Assembly (NCBI GenBank): GCA_025358195.1 | Contig: JANYKP010000016.1 | Location: forward strand, 1-20,604 | Length of the DNA: 20,604 nt | Direction: 5' to 3' | Origin: Cyclobacteriaceae bacterium | GTDB lineage: Bacteria; Bacteroidota; Bacteroidia; Cytophagales; Cyclobacteriaceae | Notes under the pieces: generated by a model | What the model was told of the DNA's origin: nothing | The model's input: only the letters and a program-made list of their open reading frames with translations | Databases searched by the model: none | Shown: positions 5,233 to 13,822 of the stretch, piece by piece | How positions within the stretch are numbered: position 1 is the stretch's first letter | How the letters are laid out: each line of letters opens with the position of its first letter | Made by a program: the position numbers and the translations under genes

Positions 5233-7312
5233 GAAGTCCATATTAATACGTGTACGCGTTGCTTTTTTGGCAATTGTGGTTTTCGCTGTATGTGTGGCAG
5301 CGAAGGTTGGTCATATCCAGTTTGCGGAAGGAGAGAAGTGGACCCGGATCAGCAATGAGATATCTTTTGATTATAAGAAAGTCAACGCTACCCGCGGCAA
5401 TATTTATTCGGACAATGGCAGCCTGCTGGCCACCTCCCTGCCATTTTATAAAATAGCCATGGACCCCACCCTGGTAAAAGATGAAATCTTCCGCAAGGAT
5501 ATCGACTCGTTGTCTCTTTTACTGGCACGTTATTACAAAGACCGCTCCGCCACCGACTACAAGCGGATGATACGCGATGCGCGCGAGTCAGGCAGACAAT
5601 ACCTCATACTTAACAAGAGGCAAATAAACTTTCAAACAAAAAAGGAGATGTCCACGTGGCCCATTTTTCGTGAAGGAAGATTGCGGGGTGGTGTACTCTT
5701 TGAAAAGATGGATGTGCGCTACAGGCCTTTTTCCAATCTCAGTCGAAGGACCATCGGTTTTGTAAATGAAAACGGTAAAGGCGTAGGCCTGGAATATAGT
5801 TTTGAAGACGCATTGGGTGGTCAGCATGGCGAGGCGTTGTTCCAAAAAATTGCCGGCGACACCTGGAAACCGGTGTTTGACGCTAACAATATCAAAGCCA
5901 TCGATGGATTGGATATTCAGACGACCATTGATATTAATCTACAAGATGTTGCTGAAACCTCACTCTATCGCGCCATGCAGCAACACAATGCGGACCTGGG
6001 AACTGTGGTAGTAATGGAAGTGAAGACAGGACACATCAAAGCGATATCTAATTTGAGCGCCGATGGCAAGGGCAACTATCATGAAGTACTGAATACTGCA
6101 GTCGGTGGTTCGATTGAACCCGGTTCCACTTTCAAGTTAGTTACTATGATGGCCTTGCTGGAAGAGACGAGTATCGAGTTGACGGACAGCATCAATACCG
6201 GAAATGGCGAATACACTTTTTACAATATAAAAGTGCGCGATCACGAGGAAGGCGGTTTTGGACGGATCACAATCAAAGATGCATTCGAGCGATCGTCAAA
6301 CATTGCCATGGCGAAATTGATGGACAAGCATTTTGGCACGAAACCTTCCAAATTTTTACAGTATGTAGACGAACTGAAACTCTCCAAGCCATTAGGTTTG
6401 CAAATTACGGGGGAGGCATATCCCAAAATCTCCAGGCCAAAAGATAAAAACTGGAGTGGCATCACGTTGCCATGGATGGCCTATGGATATGGTTTTGAGA
6501 TTTCACCGTTGCACACCTTAGCCTTATACAATGCGGTGGCGAACGACGGAAAAATGATCAAACCGATGTTTGTTACATCCATTAGCCAGGCGGATGAAGT
6601 AAAGAAGGTATTCGAAACGGAGGTAATCAATCCTGAGATTTGTTCCAGGAAAACACTGAATCAACTGAAGCTCTTATTGGATGGTGTGGTTGACAGGGGC
6701 ACAGCCAAAAATTTAAAAAACTCCTACTACCGTATTGCCGGGAAAACAGGTACTGCCCAGATTTTGAAAGACAATCATTACGAGAAGAAGTACATCACGT
6801 CGTTTGTCGGTTATTTCCCGGCACATGCGCCTAAATTCTCAGCCATTGTGCTGATAAAGAATCCAAAAGGAATTTATCAGTATGGCAATAGCGTGGCGGG
6901 GCCCGTCTTCAAGGAAATAGCGGATAATATTTATTCCCGCGATCTGGAGTTGCACCTTGCCATGCAAAAAAAACCGGTGTTGGAGTTGGGAGTTTTTCCT
7001 ACGATCCGCGCAGGCAGACAGGATGAGCTTACCATGTTATGCAACGAGTTAGGCATTTCCAACCACTCGACAACTGAAGAGGAGTGGATCAAGGCAACAA
7101 AAAACGGCAACGCCGTAACGTGGAAGCAAAACGTGGTGATCAAAGACCATGTGCCGGACGTGCAGGGCATGACTTTACGTGATGCAATTTACTTGTTGGA
7201 GAAAACGGGACTGCGGGTGGTGCACCAGGGAAAAGGAAGGGTGTCCGCGCAATCGCTTTCACCGGGGACGAGAATTTCAAAAGGATCACAAATCCATATT
7301 CGATTGAGCTAA
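5222..7312 (+). CDS. ftsI: Septal peptidoglycan transpeptidase FtsI with PASTA domain
   Basis: This class B penicillin-binding protein of 696 residues crosslinks septal peptidoglycan. After a short cytoplasmic start comes one membrane anchor (about 9-28), then the dimerisation/pedestal domain beginning at the ATRGNIY motif. The transpeptidase domain has the serine nucleophile S302 in STFK (K305), SSN at 358-360 and KTGTA from K508. Residues 644-696, starting VPDVQGMTLRDA, form one PASTA domain, a feature seen in SpoVD-like enzymes but absent from E. coli FtsI. The start is GTG, inside the end of ftsL. Its TAA shares one base with the murE ATG (TAATG). It should act with FtsW, encoded downstream. 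Confidence 0.96.
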   Translation: MNIKKSILIRVRVAFLAIVVFAVCVAAKVGHIQFAEGEKWTRISNEISFDYKKVNATRGNIYSDNGSLLATSLPFYKIAMDPTLVKDEIFRKDIDSLSLLLARYYKDRSATDYKRMIRDARESGRQYLILNKRQINFQTKKEMSTWPIFREGRLRGGVLFEKMDVRYRPFSNLSRRTIGFVNENGKGVGLEYSFEDALGGQHGEALFQKIAGDTWKPVFDANNIKAIDGLDIQTTIDINLQDVAETSLYRAMQQHNADLGTVVVMEVKTGHIKAISNLSADGKGNYHEVLNTAVGGSIEPGSTFKLVTMMALLEETSIELTDSINTGNGEYTFYNIKVRDHEEGGFGRITIKDAFERSSNIAMAKLMDKHFGTKPSKFLQYVDELKLSKPLGLQITGEAYPKISRPKDKNWSGITLPWMAYGYGFEISPLHTLALYNAVANDGKMIKPMFVTSISQADEVKKVFETEVINPEICSRKTLNQLKLLLDGVVDRGTAKNLKNSYYRIAGKTGTAQILKDNHYEKKYITSFVGYFPAHAPKFSAIVLIKNPKGIYQYGNSVAGPVFKEIADNIYSRDLELHLAMQKKPVLELGVFPTIRAGRQDELTMLCNELGISNHSTTEEEWIKATKNGNAVTWKQNVVIKDHVPDVQGMTLRDAIYLLEKTGLRVVHQGKGRVSAQSLSPGTRISKGSQIHIRLS

Positions 7313-8775
7313 TGATTGAGTTACGGGACATATTATATACTGTGCGGATCACCGCTACCTCCGGCGACATGAATGTGGAAGTTAAAGGAGTTGCATTTGA
7401 TTCCCGAAAAGTAGAGCAAGGATATCTTTTTGTAGCGATTAAGGGTACCCTGTCGGATGGTCACGATTTTATTGACAAGGCCATTACTTCCGGAGCCATT
7501 GCAGTGGTTTGTCAGGTGTTGCCTGAAAGCATACATGAAAGTATCACCTATGTCACCGTAAAAAACAGCGCACATTCGCTGGGAATTATTTGCAGTAATT
7601 TTTATGGTAACCCATCCAAGAAATTAAAATTAGTAGGAGTGACGGGAACGAACGGTAAGACAACCGTTGCTACACTGCTTTACAAATTATTCAGTTCACT
7701 CGGCCATCGCAGCGGCTTGCTCTCGACCGTCGAGAATCGCATTCATGATCAGGTTTTTCCAGCCACACACACTACGCCTGATCCGCTCGTGATCAATGAG
7801 ATGCTGGTAAAAATGATCCAGGCCAACTGTACCCATTGTTTTATTGAAGTGAGTTCGCACGCGGTAGACCAGGGGAGGACAGAAGGCCTATTTTTTACAG
7901 GTGGGGTGTTTACAAACATCACCCACGATCACCTCGATTACCACCGGACCTTTGAGAGCTACATCCGTGCGAAGAAGTGTTTTTTTGATGCGTTGCCATC
8001 GGATGCCTTCGCGCTTGTAAATGTAGATGATAAGCGCGGAATGGTCATGGTACAGAACACCAAGGCAAAGAAACACACGTATGGATTGCAAAAAATGGCC
8101 AACTTCAAAGCGAAGATCATTACCAATTCGATTGAAGGTCTGGAGATCGAAATTGACAATCGGAATGTATGGTTCAAGCTGATCGGTGATTTCAATGCCT
8201 ACAATCTCCTGGCTGTGTATGGTGCAGCGGTATTGTTAGAGGAGGATCCTGAAGAAGTTCTACTGCGACTTTCTTCGATGACAGGGGCCGTTGGGCGATT
8301 CGAGTTGGTTATGCCCGGGTCGAAGTTTACAGCCATTGTAGATTATGCACATACGCCGGATGCATTGAAGAATGTGTTAGAAACCATTTCACACTTTCGT
8401 TCAGGCCAGGAGCAGGTGATTTCAATTTTCGGCTGTGGCGGTAATCGTGACAAAACAAAGCGACCATTGATGGCAGCCATTGCCTGCAAGTACTCGGATA
8501 AAATAATTTTTACTTCTGATAACCCGCGCGATGAAGATCCAATGGAGATTATCCGTGAGATGCAAAAAGGCGTGGGCCCTACCGATGCAAAGAAAACACT
8601 GGTAATGGTTGATCGCGAAGAAGCGATCAAGACGGCCTGCATGCTCGCAAAAGAAAAGGACATTATCCTCGTGGCCGGGAAAGGACATGAAACCTACCAG
8701 GAGATTAAAGGAGTGAAAAGACCCTTTGATGATCGGGAAGTGGTGGCGAGAATGTTAAAAATGTTTGCCAATTGA
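7312..8775 (+). CDS. murE: UDP-MurNAc-tripeptide synthetase MurE, meso-DAP type
   Basis: MurE is a cytosolic ATP-dependent ligase that adds the third amino acid to UDP-MurNAc-L-Ala-D-Glu. The N-terminal substrate domain contains FDSRKVEQGYLFVA. The central ATPase domain has the P-loop GTNGKTT (112-118, K116) and HTTPDPL. K221, in YIRAKKCFF, aligns with the family's carbamylated lysine. The C-terminal domain carries DNPRDEDP with D403-N-P-R406. In characterised MurE enzymes, DNPR marks use of meso-diaminopimelate instead of lysine, so A2pm-type peptidoglycan is predicted. Length (487) is normal. The ATG overlaps the ftsI stop by one base. Confidence 0.97.
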   Translation: MIELRDILYTVRITATSGDMNVEVKGVAFDSRKVEQGYLFVAIKGTLSDGHDFIDKAITSGAIAVVCQVLPESIHESITYVTVKNSAHSLGIICSNFYGNPSKKLKLVGVTGTNGKTTVATLLYKLFSSLGHRSGLLSTVENRIHDQVFPATHTTPDPLVINEMLVKMIQANCTHCFIEVSSHAVDQGRTEGLFFTGGVFTNITHDHLDYHRTFESYIRAKKCFFDALPSDAFALVNVDDKRGMVMVQNTKAKKHTYGLQKMANFKAKIITNSIEGLEIEIDNRNVWFKLIGDFNAYNLLAVYGAAVLLEEDPEEVLLRLSSMTGAVGRFELVMPGSKFTAIVDYAHTPDALKNVLETISHFRSGQEQVISIFGCGGNRDKTKRPLMAAIACKYSDKIIFTSDNPRDEDPMEIIREMQKGVGPTDAKKTLVMVDREEAIKTACMLAKEKDIILVAGKGHETYQEIKGVKRPFDDREVVARMLKMFAN

Positions 8776-8909
8776 TGAAGGATTTGAAAATGGGGGCAAT
8801 TGAAAATTTGAAGATGAAAGAATTTGAAAATTTGAAAATAGAACAATTTGGGAATTTGAAAATCATGCTCTCAATCTTCAAATCATTTAATCTTCAAATG
8901 TTTAATTGA
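8776..8909. repeat. TTTGAAAA repeat block with inverted arms
   Basis: The gap between murE and mraY is largely built from TTTGAAAA-like units, for example tandem at 8823-8838 and again at 8854-8861, followed by inverted units. ATTTGAAGAT at 8806-8815 is perfectly complementary to ATCTTCAAAT at 8874-8883 and again at 8890-8899, so alternative hairpins can form. No U-tract follows, so transcription probably continues. I see no open reading frame or clear promoter here. Confidence 0.6.
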
Positions 8910-10133
8910 ATGCTATACTATTTATTCACATACCTGGATAAACAATTTGATCTCGTTGGAGCGGGGGTGTTTCAATACATCTCGTTCCGCGCAGGAGCTG
9001 CCGCGGTATTGTCATTACTGATCACCATCACCTTCGGCAAGAAGCTGATTGACTATTTGAGAAGAAAGCAAGTGGGTGAAGATATCCGGGATCTTGGACT
9101 CGAAGGGCAGTTGCAAAAGAAAGGAACTCCTACGATGGGCGGTATCATCATCTTGGCCGCTATCCTTATTCCAACACTTCTGCTAGCCAAACTTGACAAT
9201 GTTTACATTGTCTTGTTGATCACTGCTACCATTGGATTGGGGTTAATCGGATTTTTGGATGACTACATAAAAGTATTCAAGAAGAACAAAGAAGGACTTG
9301 CCGGCCGTTTCAAAATTGTTGGCCAGGTTGTTATTGGATTGGTTGTAGGGCTTACTCTGTATTTCAATGAAGACGTTGTGATTCGTGACAAGAACACCAT
9401 CATGATGACCCCATCGGAAGTGTCCGTACTCAGCAGCGAGGTGAAACCTGAGATTGGAGTTAAGTCGACCAAGACGACGGTCCCTTTTCTGAAGAACAAT
9501 GAATTTGACTACAGCACCCTCATTCCATGGCTTGATACGAATTACACCTGGATCACCTACACCCTGATCGTTATACTTATCGTCACGGCGGTATCGAATG
9601 GTGCTAATATTACCGATGGAATTGATGGCCTTGCAGCGGGCACATCCGCCATTATTGGTTTGACGCTTGCCATTTTCGCCTACTTATCCGGTCGTGTTGA
9701 CTTTAGTAGTTACCTCAACATCATGTATATCCCCAACCTCGGCGAGTTGGTTATTTTCTGTACGGCCTTCGTTGGTGCATGCCTTGGATTCCTTTGGTAC
9801 AATGCGTATCCAGCCCAGGTCTTCATGGGTGATACTGGTAGCTTATCGCTGGGAGGGATTATCGCCGTGGTGGCATTGGCCGTACGAAAGGAGCTGATGA
9901 TACCGGTTTTATGTGGTGTATTCCTGATTGAAACAGTGTCGGTGATGATGCAGGTAACCTATTTCAAGTACACGAAGAGAAAGTATGGTGCAGGAAGAAG
10001 AATTCTCCTGATGTCACCCATCCATCATCATTACCAAAAGAAAAACATCCATGAATCCAAAATCGTAACGCGTTTTTGGATTGTGGGAATACTGCTGGCG
10101 ATTTTCAGTTTGGCAACTTTAAAATTAAGGTGA
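8910..10133 (+). CDS. mraY: Phospho-MurNAc-pentapeptide translocase MraY
   Basis: MraY is the integral membrane enzyme that transfers phospho-MurNAc-pentapeptide to undecaprenyl phosphate, making lipid I. Several signatures are visible: KKGTPTMGGIIIL (70-82), the metal-binding aspartates D117-D118 in GFLDDYIKVFKK, NGANITDGIDGLAAG (230-244), AQVFMGDTGSLSLGG (302-316) and the cytoplasmic MSPIHHHYQ (368-375). At 407 residues it is longer than the E. coli enzyme (360). The excess is mostly an extra segment at about 152-212 between two membrane helices, a loop type I recall from other Bacteroidota MraY proteins. The ATG at 8910 directly precedes the first helix. The repeat block upstream breaks the otherwise tight gene spacing. 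Confidence 0.97.
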   Translation: MLYYLFTYLDKQFDLVGAGVFQYISFRAGAAAVLSLLITITFGKKLIDYLRRKQVGEDIRDLGLEGQLQKKGTPTMGGIIILAAILIPTLLLAKLDNVYIVLLITATIGLGLIGFLDDYIKVFKKNKEGLAGRFKIVGQVVIGLVVGLTLYFNEDVVIRDKNTIMMTPSEVSVLSSEVKPEIGVKSTKTTVPFLKNNEFDYSTLIPWLDTNYTWITYTLIVILIVTAVSNGANITDGIDGLAAGTSAIIGLTLAIFAYLSGRVDFSSYLNIMYIPNLGELVIFCTAFVGACLGFLWYNAYPAQVFMGDTGSLSLGGIIAVVALAVRKELMIPVLCGVFLIETVSVMMQVTYFKYTKRKYGAGRRILLMSPIHHHYQKKNIHESKIVTRFWIVGILLAIFSLATLKLR

Positions 10134-10152
10134 CATAGTTACGTAAAATTCT

Positions 10153-11523
10153 ATGACAGAGCGAGTAGTCATATTGGGTGGTGGAGAAAGCGGCACAGGT
10201 GCGGCGCTATTGGCGAAAGTCAAGGGCTTTGATGTGTTTGTTTCCGACCTCGGTTCACTCAAGGACAAGCATAAGGATGACCTACTTCAACATTCGATCG
10301 AATTCGAGGAGGGCCAGCACAGTGAGGACAAAATCCTGAATGCAACTCTGGTCATCAAGAGCCCGGGCATTTCAGACAAGGTGGAGATTGTTAAAAAAAT
10401 TAAATCGAAAAAGATTGCGATCATCGATGAGATTGAATTTGCCTTTCGTTACCTGAAAGGAAAAATCATCGCCATCACCGGTACGAATGGAAAAACGACC
10501 ACGACGCTGCTGACGTACCATCTTCTGAAAAATGCCGAGAAAAAAGTGACGCTCGCAGGCAATGTAGGCGAAAGCCTGGCACGCAAGGTTGCCACCGAAG
10601 AACATGATTGGTATGTGCTGGAGCTTAGCAGCTTTCAGTTAGATGGAACGCAAACCTTCCATCCGCATATCGGTGTGCTTTTGAACATCACACCGGATCA
10701 CCTTGACCGCTATGAAAAAAAGATGACCAACTATATCAACAGCAAATTCAGATTGGTGAAGAACATGGGGTCTAAAGATTATTTTATTTACTATGCCGAT
10801 GATCCTATTTCGGGACCGGAGGCTAAGCAACGATCAACGGAAGCGTATCGGGTAGAAATTTCATTGGATCACGAGGCGATTACATCAGCCCATTTTGACG
10901 GAAAGAAAATGGTGTTCCAGTTTGGAAAGAAGTCATTCAAAATCGCCCAATCAGACACAACATTAAAAGGAACGCATAATTTAATAAATACCATGGCCGC
11001 CGTATCGGCAGCATACCTGGCAAAAGTGACCGATACGAAAATCCGCGAAGGGCTAAAGACATTTAAAAATGCTCCGCACCGACTTGAATCTATCGCAACG
11101 ATTGACGGCATTGAGTTCGTCAATGATTCCAAAGCTACCAACGTAGATTCAGTCGTCTACGCGCTTGGAAGTTATGACAAACCACTGGTCTGGATCGCTG
11201 GTGGCATCGATAAGGGCAATGATTACAATTTAATCAAGGTAGCGGTGGAGAAAAAGGTGAAGACACTCATTTGTCTGGGCAAGGACAACGAAAAGCTGAA
11301 GAAATTTTTTGAGAAAACTGTTCCGAAAATACTAGAAACACAAAGCGTCAAGGAGTTGGTGCAGCTCGCGTTACGGTCAGCGGAGAAGGGCGATGTGGTG
11401 TTGCTCTCTCCTGCATGCGCAAGTTTTGATTTGTTTAAAAACTATGAAGACCGTGGCGACCAGTTTAGAGAGGCGGTCTTGCAGGCCAAGATGGAAATCG
11501 AAAAGGTAAAAGCATCAGTCTGA
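10153..11523 (+). CDS. murD: UDP-MurNAc-L-alanine:D-glutamate ligase MurD
   Basis: MurD is the cytosolic ligase that adds D-glutamate to UDP-MurNAc-L-alanine using ATP. The N-terminal Rossmann-like domain opens with VVILGGGESGTGAALLA. The P-loop is GTNGKTTTT with K114. ELSSFQLDGT and NITPDHLDRY belong to the central domain, and NDSKATN with K327 begins the C-terminal domain. The end shows LLSPACASFDLFKNYEDRG, a strong MurD signature. Its 456 residues are close to the family norm. It sits 19 nt after mraY and 14 nt before ftsW, in normal dcw order. Confidence 0.97.
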   Translation: MTERVVILGGGESGTGAALLAKVKGFDVFVSDLGSLKDKHKDDLLQHSIEFEEGQHSEDKILNATLVIKSPGISDKVEIVKKIKSKKIAIIDEIEFAFRYLKGKIIAITGTNGKTTTTLLTYHLLKNAEKKVTLAGNVGESLARKVATEEHDWYVLELSSFQLDGTQTFHPHIGVLLNITPDHLDRYEKKMTNYINSKFRLVKNMGSKDYFIYYADDPISGPEAKQRSTEAYRVEISLDHEAITSAHFDGKKMVFQFGKKSFKIAQSDTTLKGTHNLINTMAAVSAAYLAKVTDTKIREGLKTFKNAPHRLESIATIDGIEFVNDSKATNVDSVVYALGSYDKPLVWIAGGIDKGNDYNLIKVAVEKKVKTLICLGKDNEKLKKFFEKTVPKILETQSVKELVQLALRSAEKGDVVLLSPACASFDLFKNYEDRGDQFREAVLQAKMEIEKVKASV

Positions 11524-11537
11524 AGAAAAACGGGATT

Positions 11538-12713
11538 ATGAAAAAGATTAAGGAATGGTCCGACAAAAACTTACTGGGGGATCCGGTTATTTGGGCTGTA
11601 GTCTTCGCGCTCTCATTGATCAGCATTCTGGTGGTTTACAGTTCCATCGGTACACTGGCCTACAAGCGGACGGTGAGTCCGGAATTGTATCTGGTGAAGC
11701 ACACGTTCATGGTGGTCCTGGGCTTGGCCTCCATGTGGTTGGCACACAAAATTGATTATCGCTACTATTCAAAAATTTCACGACTGGCGCTGTGGATAAG
11801 TGTACCCTTGTTGATTTACACATTCACCAACGGAACAACAATCAATGATGCGGCGCGGTGGATCACGCTGCCAATTATCAACACGTCGTTTCAGCCATCT
11901 GATTTCGCCAGCCTGGCCCTGATCATCAATCTCGCCAGTATGCTGTCCAAGAAACAGCAAAACATTGAGGATATAAAAGAGTCGTTAATCCCCATGCTGA
12001 TTTGGACCGGGGTGATATGCGGGTTGATCGCACTCACCAATTTATCGACCGCTGTTTTACTATTCGCCACGTGCATGTTGGTGATGTTTATTGGTCGTGT
12101 ACCGATGAAATACCTGGCGATGCTTGTTTTAGTAGGATTGTTGGCTGGGGCAGTAGCGCTAAAATTTGGTGTGCGCGGTGAAACAGCCAAGAACCGGATC
12201 CTGAGTTTTATCAACGGCAGCGAACTCCCCTTCCAGGCAAAACATGGAAGAATAGCGGTGGCCACGGGTGGAATTTTTGGGAAGGGTCCTGGTAACAGTG
12301 ATCAGCGAAACATTCTTCCACACCCTTATTCTGATTTTGTGTACGCAATCGTCATCGAAGAGTATGGTATGATCGGTGGTGTCGTGGTGCTGTCTCTTTA
12401 CTTGATTTTGTTGCATCGTGGAATGAAGGCTGCTTATAATTCAGAGCGTGCTTTTGGTGGGCTGCTTTCCGCGGGATTGAGCTTCGATTTGGTCTGCCAG
12501 GCGATGGTGAACATGGGTGTGGTCGTAGGACTTGGACCGATAACCGGTCAGCCACTTCCCCTGATCAGCATGGGTGGCACCGCGATGGTATTCACCGGAT
12601 TGTCGGTGGGAATAATTTTAAGCGTTAGCCGGGGCGAACAAGAATCGAACTGGGGACAGCAAATGGAGAATGAAGAAATGAAGGATAATAAAAATTTGGA
12701 AAAAGCAGCGTGA
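11538..12713 (+). CDS. ftsW: Lipid II polymerase FtsW (SEDS family)
   Basis: FtsW is a polytopic SEDS glycosyltransferase that polymerises lipid II at the septum together with FtsI. The sequence has about ten hydrophobic segments. AARWITLPI (with QPSDF shortly after) and the extracellular PHPYSDFVYAIVIEEYG match the family. D266 aligns with the essential aspartate of SEDS proteins. ITGQPLPLISMGGTAMV is the Bacteroidota version of the conserved TG-x-x-LP-x-x-S-x-GG motif. Length (391) is normal. The C-terminal tail is charged and cytoplasmic. Its TGA overlaps the murG GTG (GTGA). Position between murD and murG favours FtsW over its paralogue RodA. Confidence 0.95.
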   Translation: MKKIKEWSDKNLLGDPVIWAVVFALSLISILVVYSSIGTLAYKRTVSPELYLVKHTFMVVLGLASMWLAHKIDYRYYSKISRLALWISVPLLIYTFTNGTTINDAARWITLPIINTSFQPSDFASLALIINLASMLSKKQQNIEDIKESLIPMLIWTGVICGLIALTNLSTAVLLFATCMLVMFIGRVPMKYLAMLVLVGLLAGAVALKFGVRGETAKNRILSFINGSELPFQAKHGRIAVATGGIFGKGPGNSDQRNILPHPYSDFVYAIVIEEYGMIGGVVVLSLYLILLHRGMKAAYNSERAFGGLLSAGLSFDLVCQAMVNMGVVVGLGPITGQPLPLISMGGTAMVFTGLSVGIILSVSRGEQESNWGQQMENEEMKDNKNLEKAA

Positions 12714-13822
12714 GTAGAATTAGCCGACCATATCGACTTATTATCTCCGGCGGTGGTACAGGTGGACATGTCTTCCCGGCCATTGCAATTGCCAATGCTT
12801 TCCGGGAGCGTCATCCGGATGCTGATATCCTGTTTGTAGGTGCCCAAGGAAAAATGGAAATGATACGGGTACCTGAAGCAGGGTATAGGATTGTGGGGTT
12901 ATGGATCAGTGGAATTAAGCGGAGTCTTTCATTATCAAACCTTGCATTTCCATTCAAGCTTATTATTAGCTATTGGAAAGCCAGGAGTATTGTTAAAGAA
13001 TTCCGACCGCATGCAGCGGTGGGTACAGGTGGGTATGCCAGTGGTCCGATGATGATGGCTGCTACGCGATACAAAATTCCCACGGTCCTGCAGGAGCAAA
13101 ATTCCTATGCGGGCCTTACCAATAAGGGACTTGCAAAAAAAGCGCAGCGTATCTGCGTCGCCTACCCCGGTATGGAAAGATATTTTCCGAAAGACAAAGT
13201 TCAATTGACCGGTAACCCTGTCAGAAAGGACATCATCAACCTGGAAAGCAAACACGACACAGCGCTCAATCACTTCGGATTCACCTCCAACGACCGCACC
13301 TTGCTCGTGCTGGGAGGAAGCGGAGGTGCCAGGACGATTAACGAAAGTTTGCTGGCCGGTCTGGATCAGTTGATCGCTTCCAATGTTCAATTGATCTGGC
13401 AGACAGGAAAAATTTATTATGAAAGCGTGAAGGCGCAGATTGCCAATAAGGATTTAAGAAAGGTTCGGCTGTATGATTTTCTGAAAGAAATGGATTTGGC
13501 GTATGCCGTAGCCACCGTGGTTGTGTCGCGGGCAGGCGCTTTGTCAATTTCCGAATTGTGCCTGGCAAAGAGACCTGCTTTGCTGGTGCCTTCGCCCAAT
13601 GTGGTTGAAGATCATCAGACAAAAAATGCGATAGCGCTTGTGAAAGAGAATGCGGCGATTCTGATACCGGACCAGCATGCAAAAGAAAAATTAGTGGATG
13701 AAGCAATAAAACTGCTGCACGATGAGAAGCGCTGTCATGAACTTCGCGAAAATATTGGACGGCTGGGGAAACCCAATGCAGCAGAAGAGATTGTCAATGA
13801 AATTGAAAAATTAATTGTGTGA
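12710..13822 (+). CDS. murG: Lipid II synthase MurG
   Basis: MurG is a peripheral membrane GT-B glycosyltransferase that moves GlcNAc from UDP-GlcNAc to lipid I, giving lipid II. The N-domain has the glycine-rich loop GGGTGGH (14-20) followed by VFPAIAIANAF. QEQNSYAGLTNKGL corresponds to the family's EQN-x-x-x-GxxN motif. The C-domain has GGSGGARTINESL from residue 202, the UDP-binding SRAGALSISELCLAKRP, and EDHQTKNA. The 370-residue length is normal. It begins with GTG, overlapping the ftsW stop by 4 nt, and ends overlapping murC the same way. Confidence 0.97.
   Translation: MSRISRPYRLIISGGGTGGHVFPAIAIANAFRERHPDADILFVGAQGKMEMIRVPEAGYRIVGLWISGIKRSLSLSNLAFPFKLIISYWKARSIVKEFRPHAAVGTGGYASGPMMMAATRYKIPTVLQEQNSYAGLTNKGLAKKAQRICVAYPGMERYFPKDKVQLTGNPVRKDIINLESKHDTALNHFGFTSNDRTLLVLGGSGGARTINESLLAGLDQLIASNVQLIWQTGKIYYESVKAQIANKDLRKVRLYDFLKEMDLAYAVATVVVSRAGALSISELCLAKRPALLVPSPNVVEDHQTKNAIALVKENAAILIPDQHAKEKLVDEAIKLLHDEKRCHELRENIGRLGKPNAAEEIVNEIEKLIV

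Noticed and set aside
8776..8909. CRISPR-like array in the repeat block
   Set aside because: Units are only 8-10 bp, imperfect and without regular spacers, and no cas gene is present.
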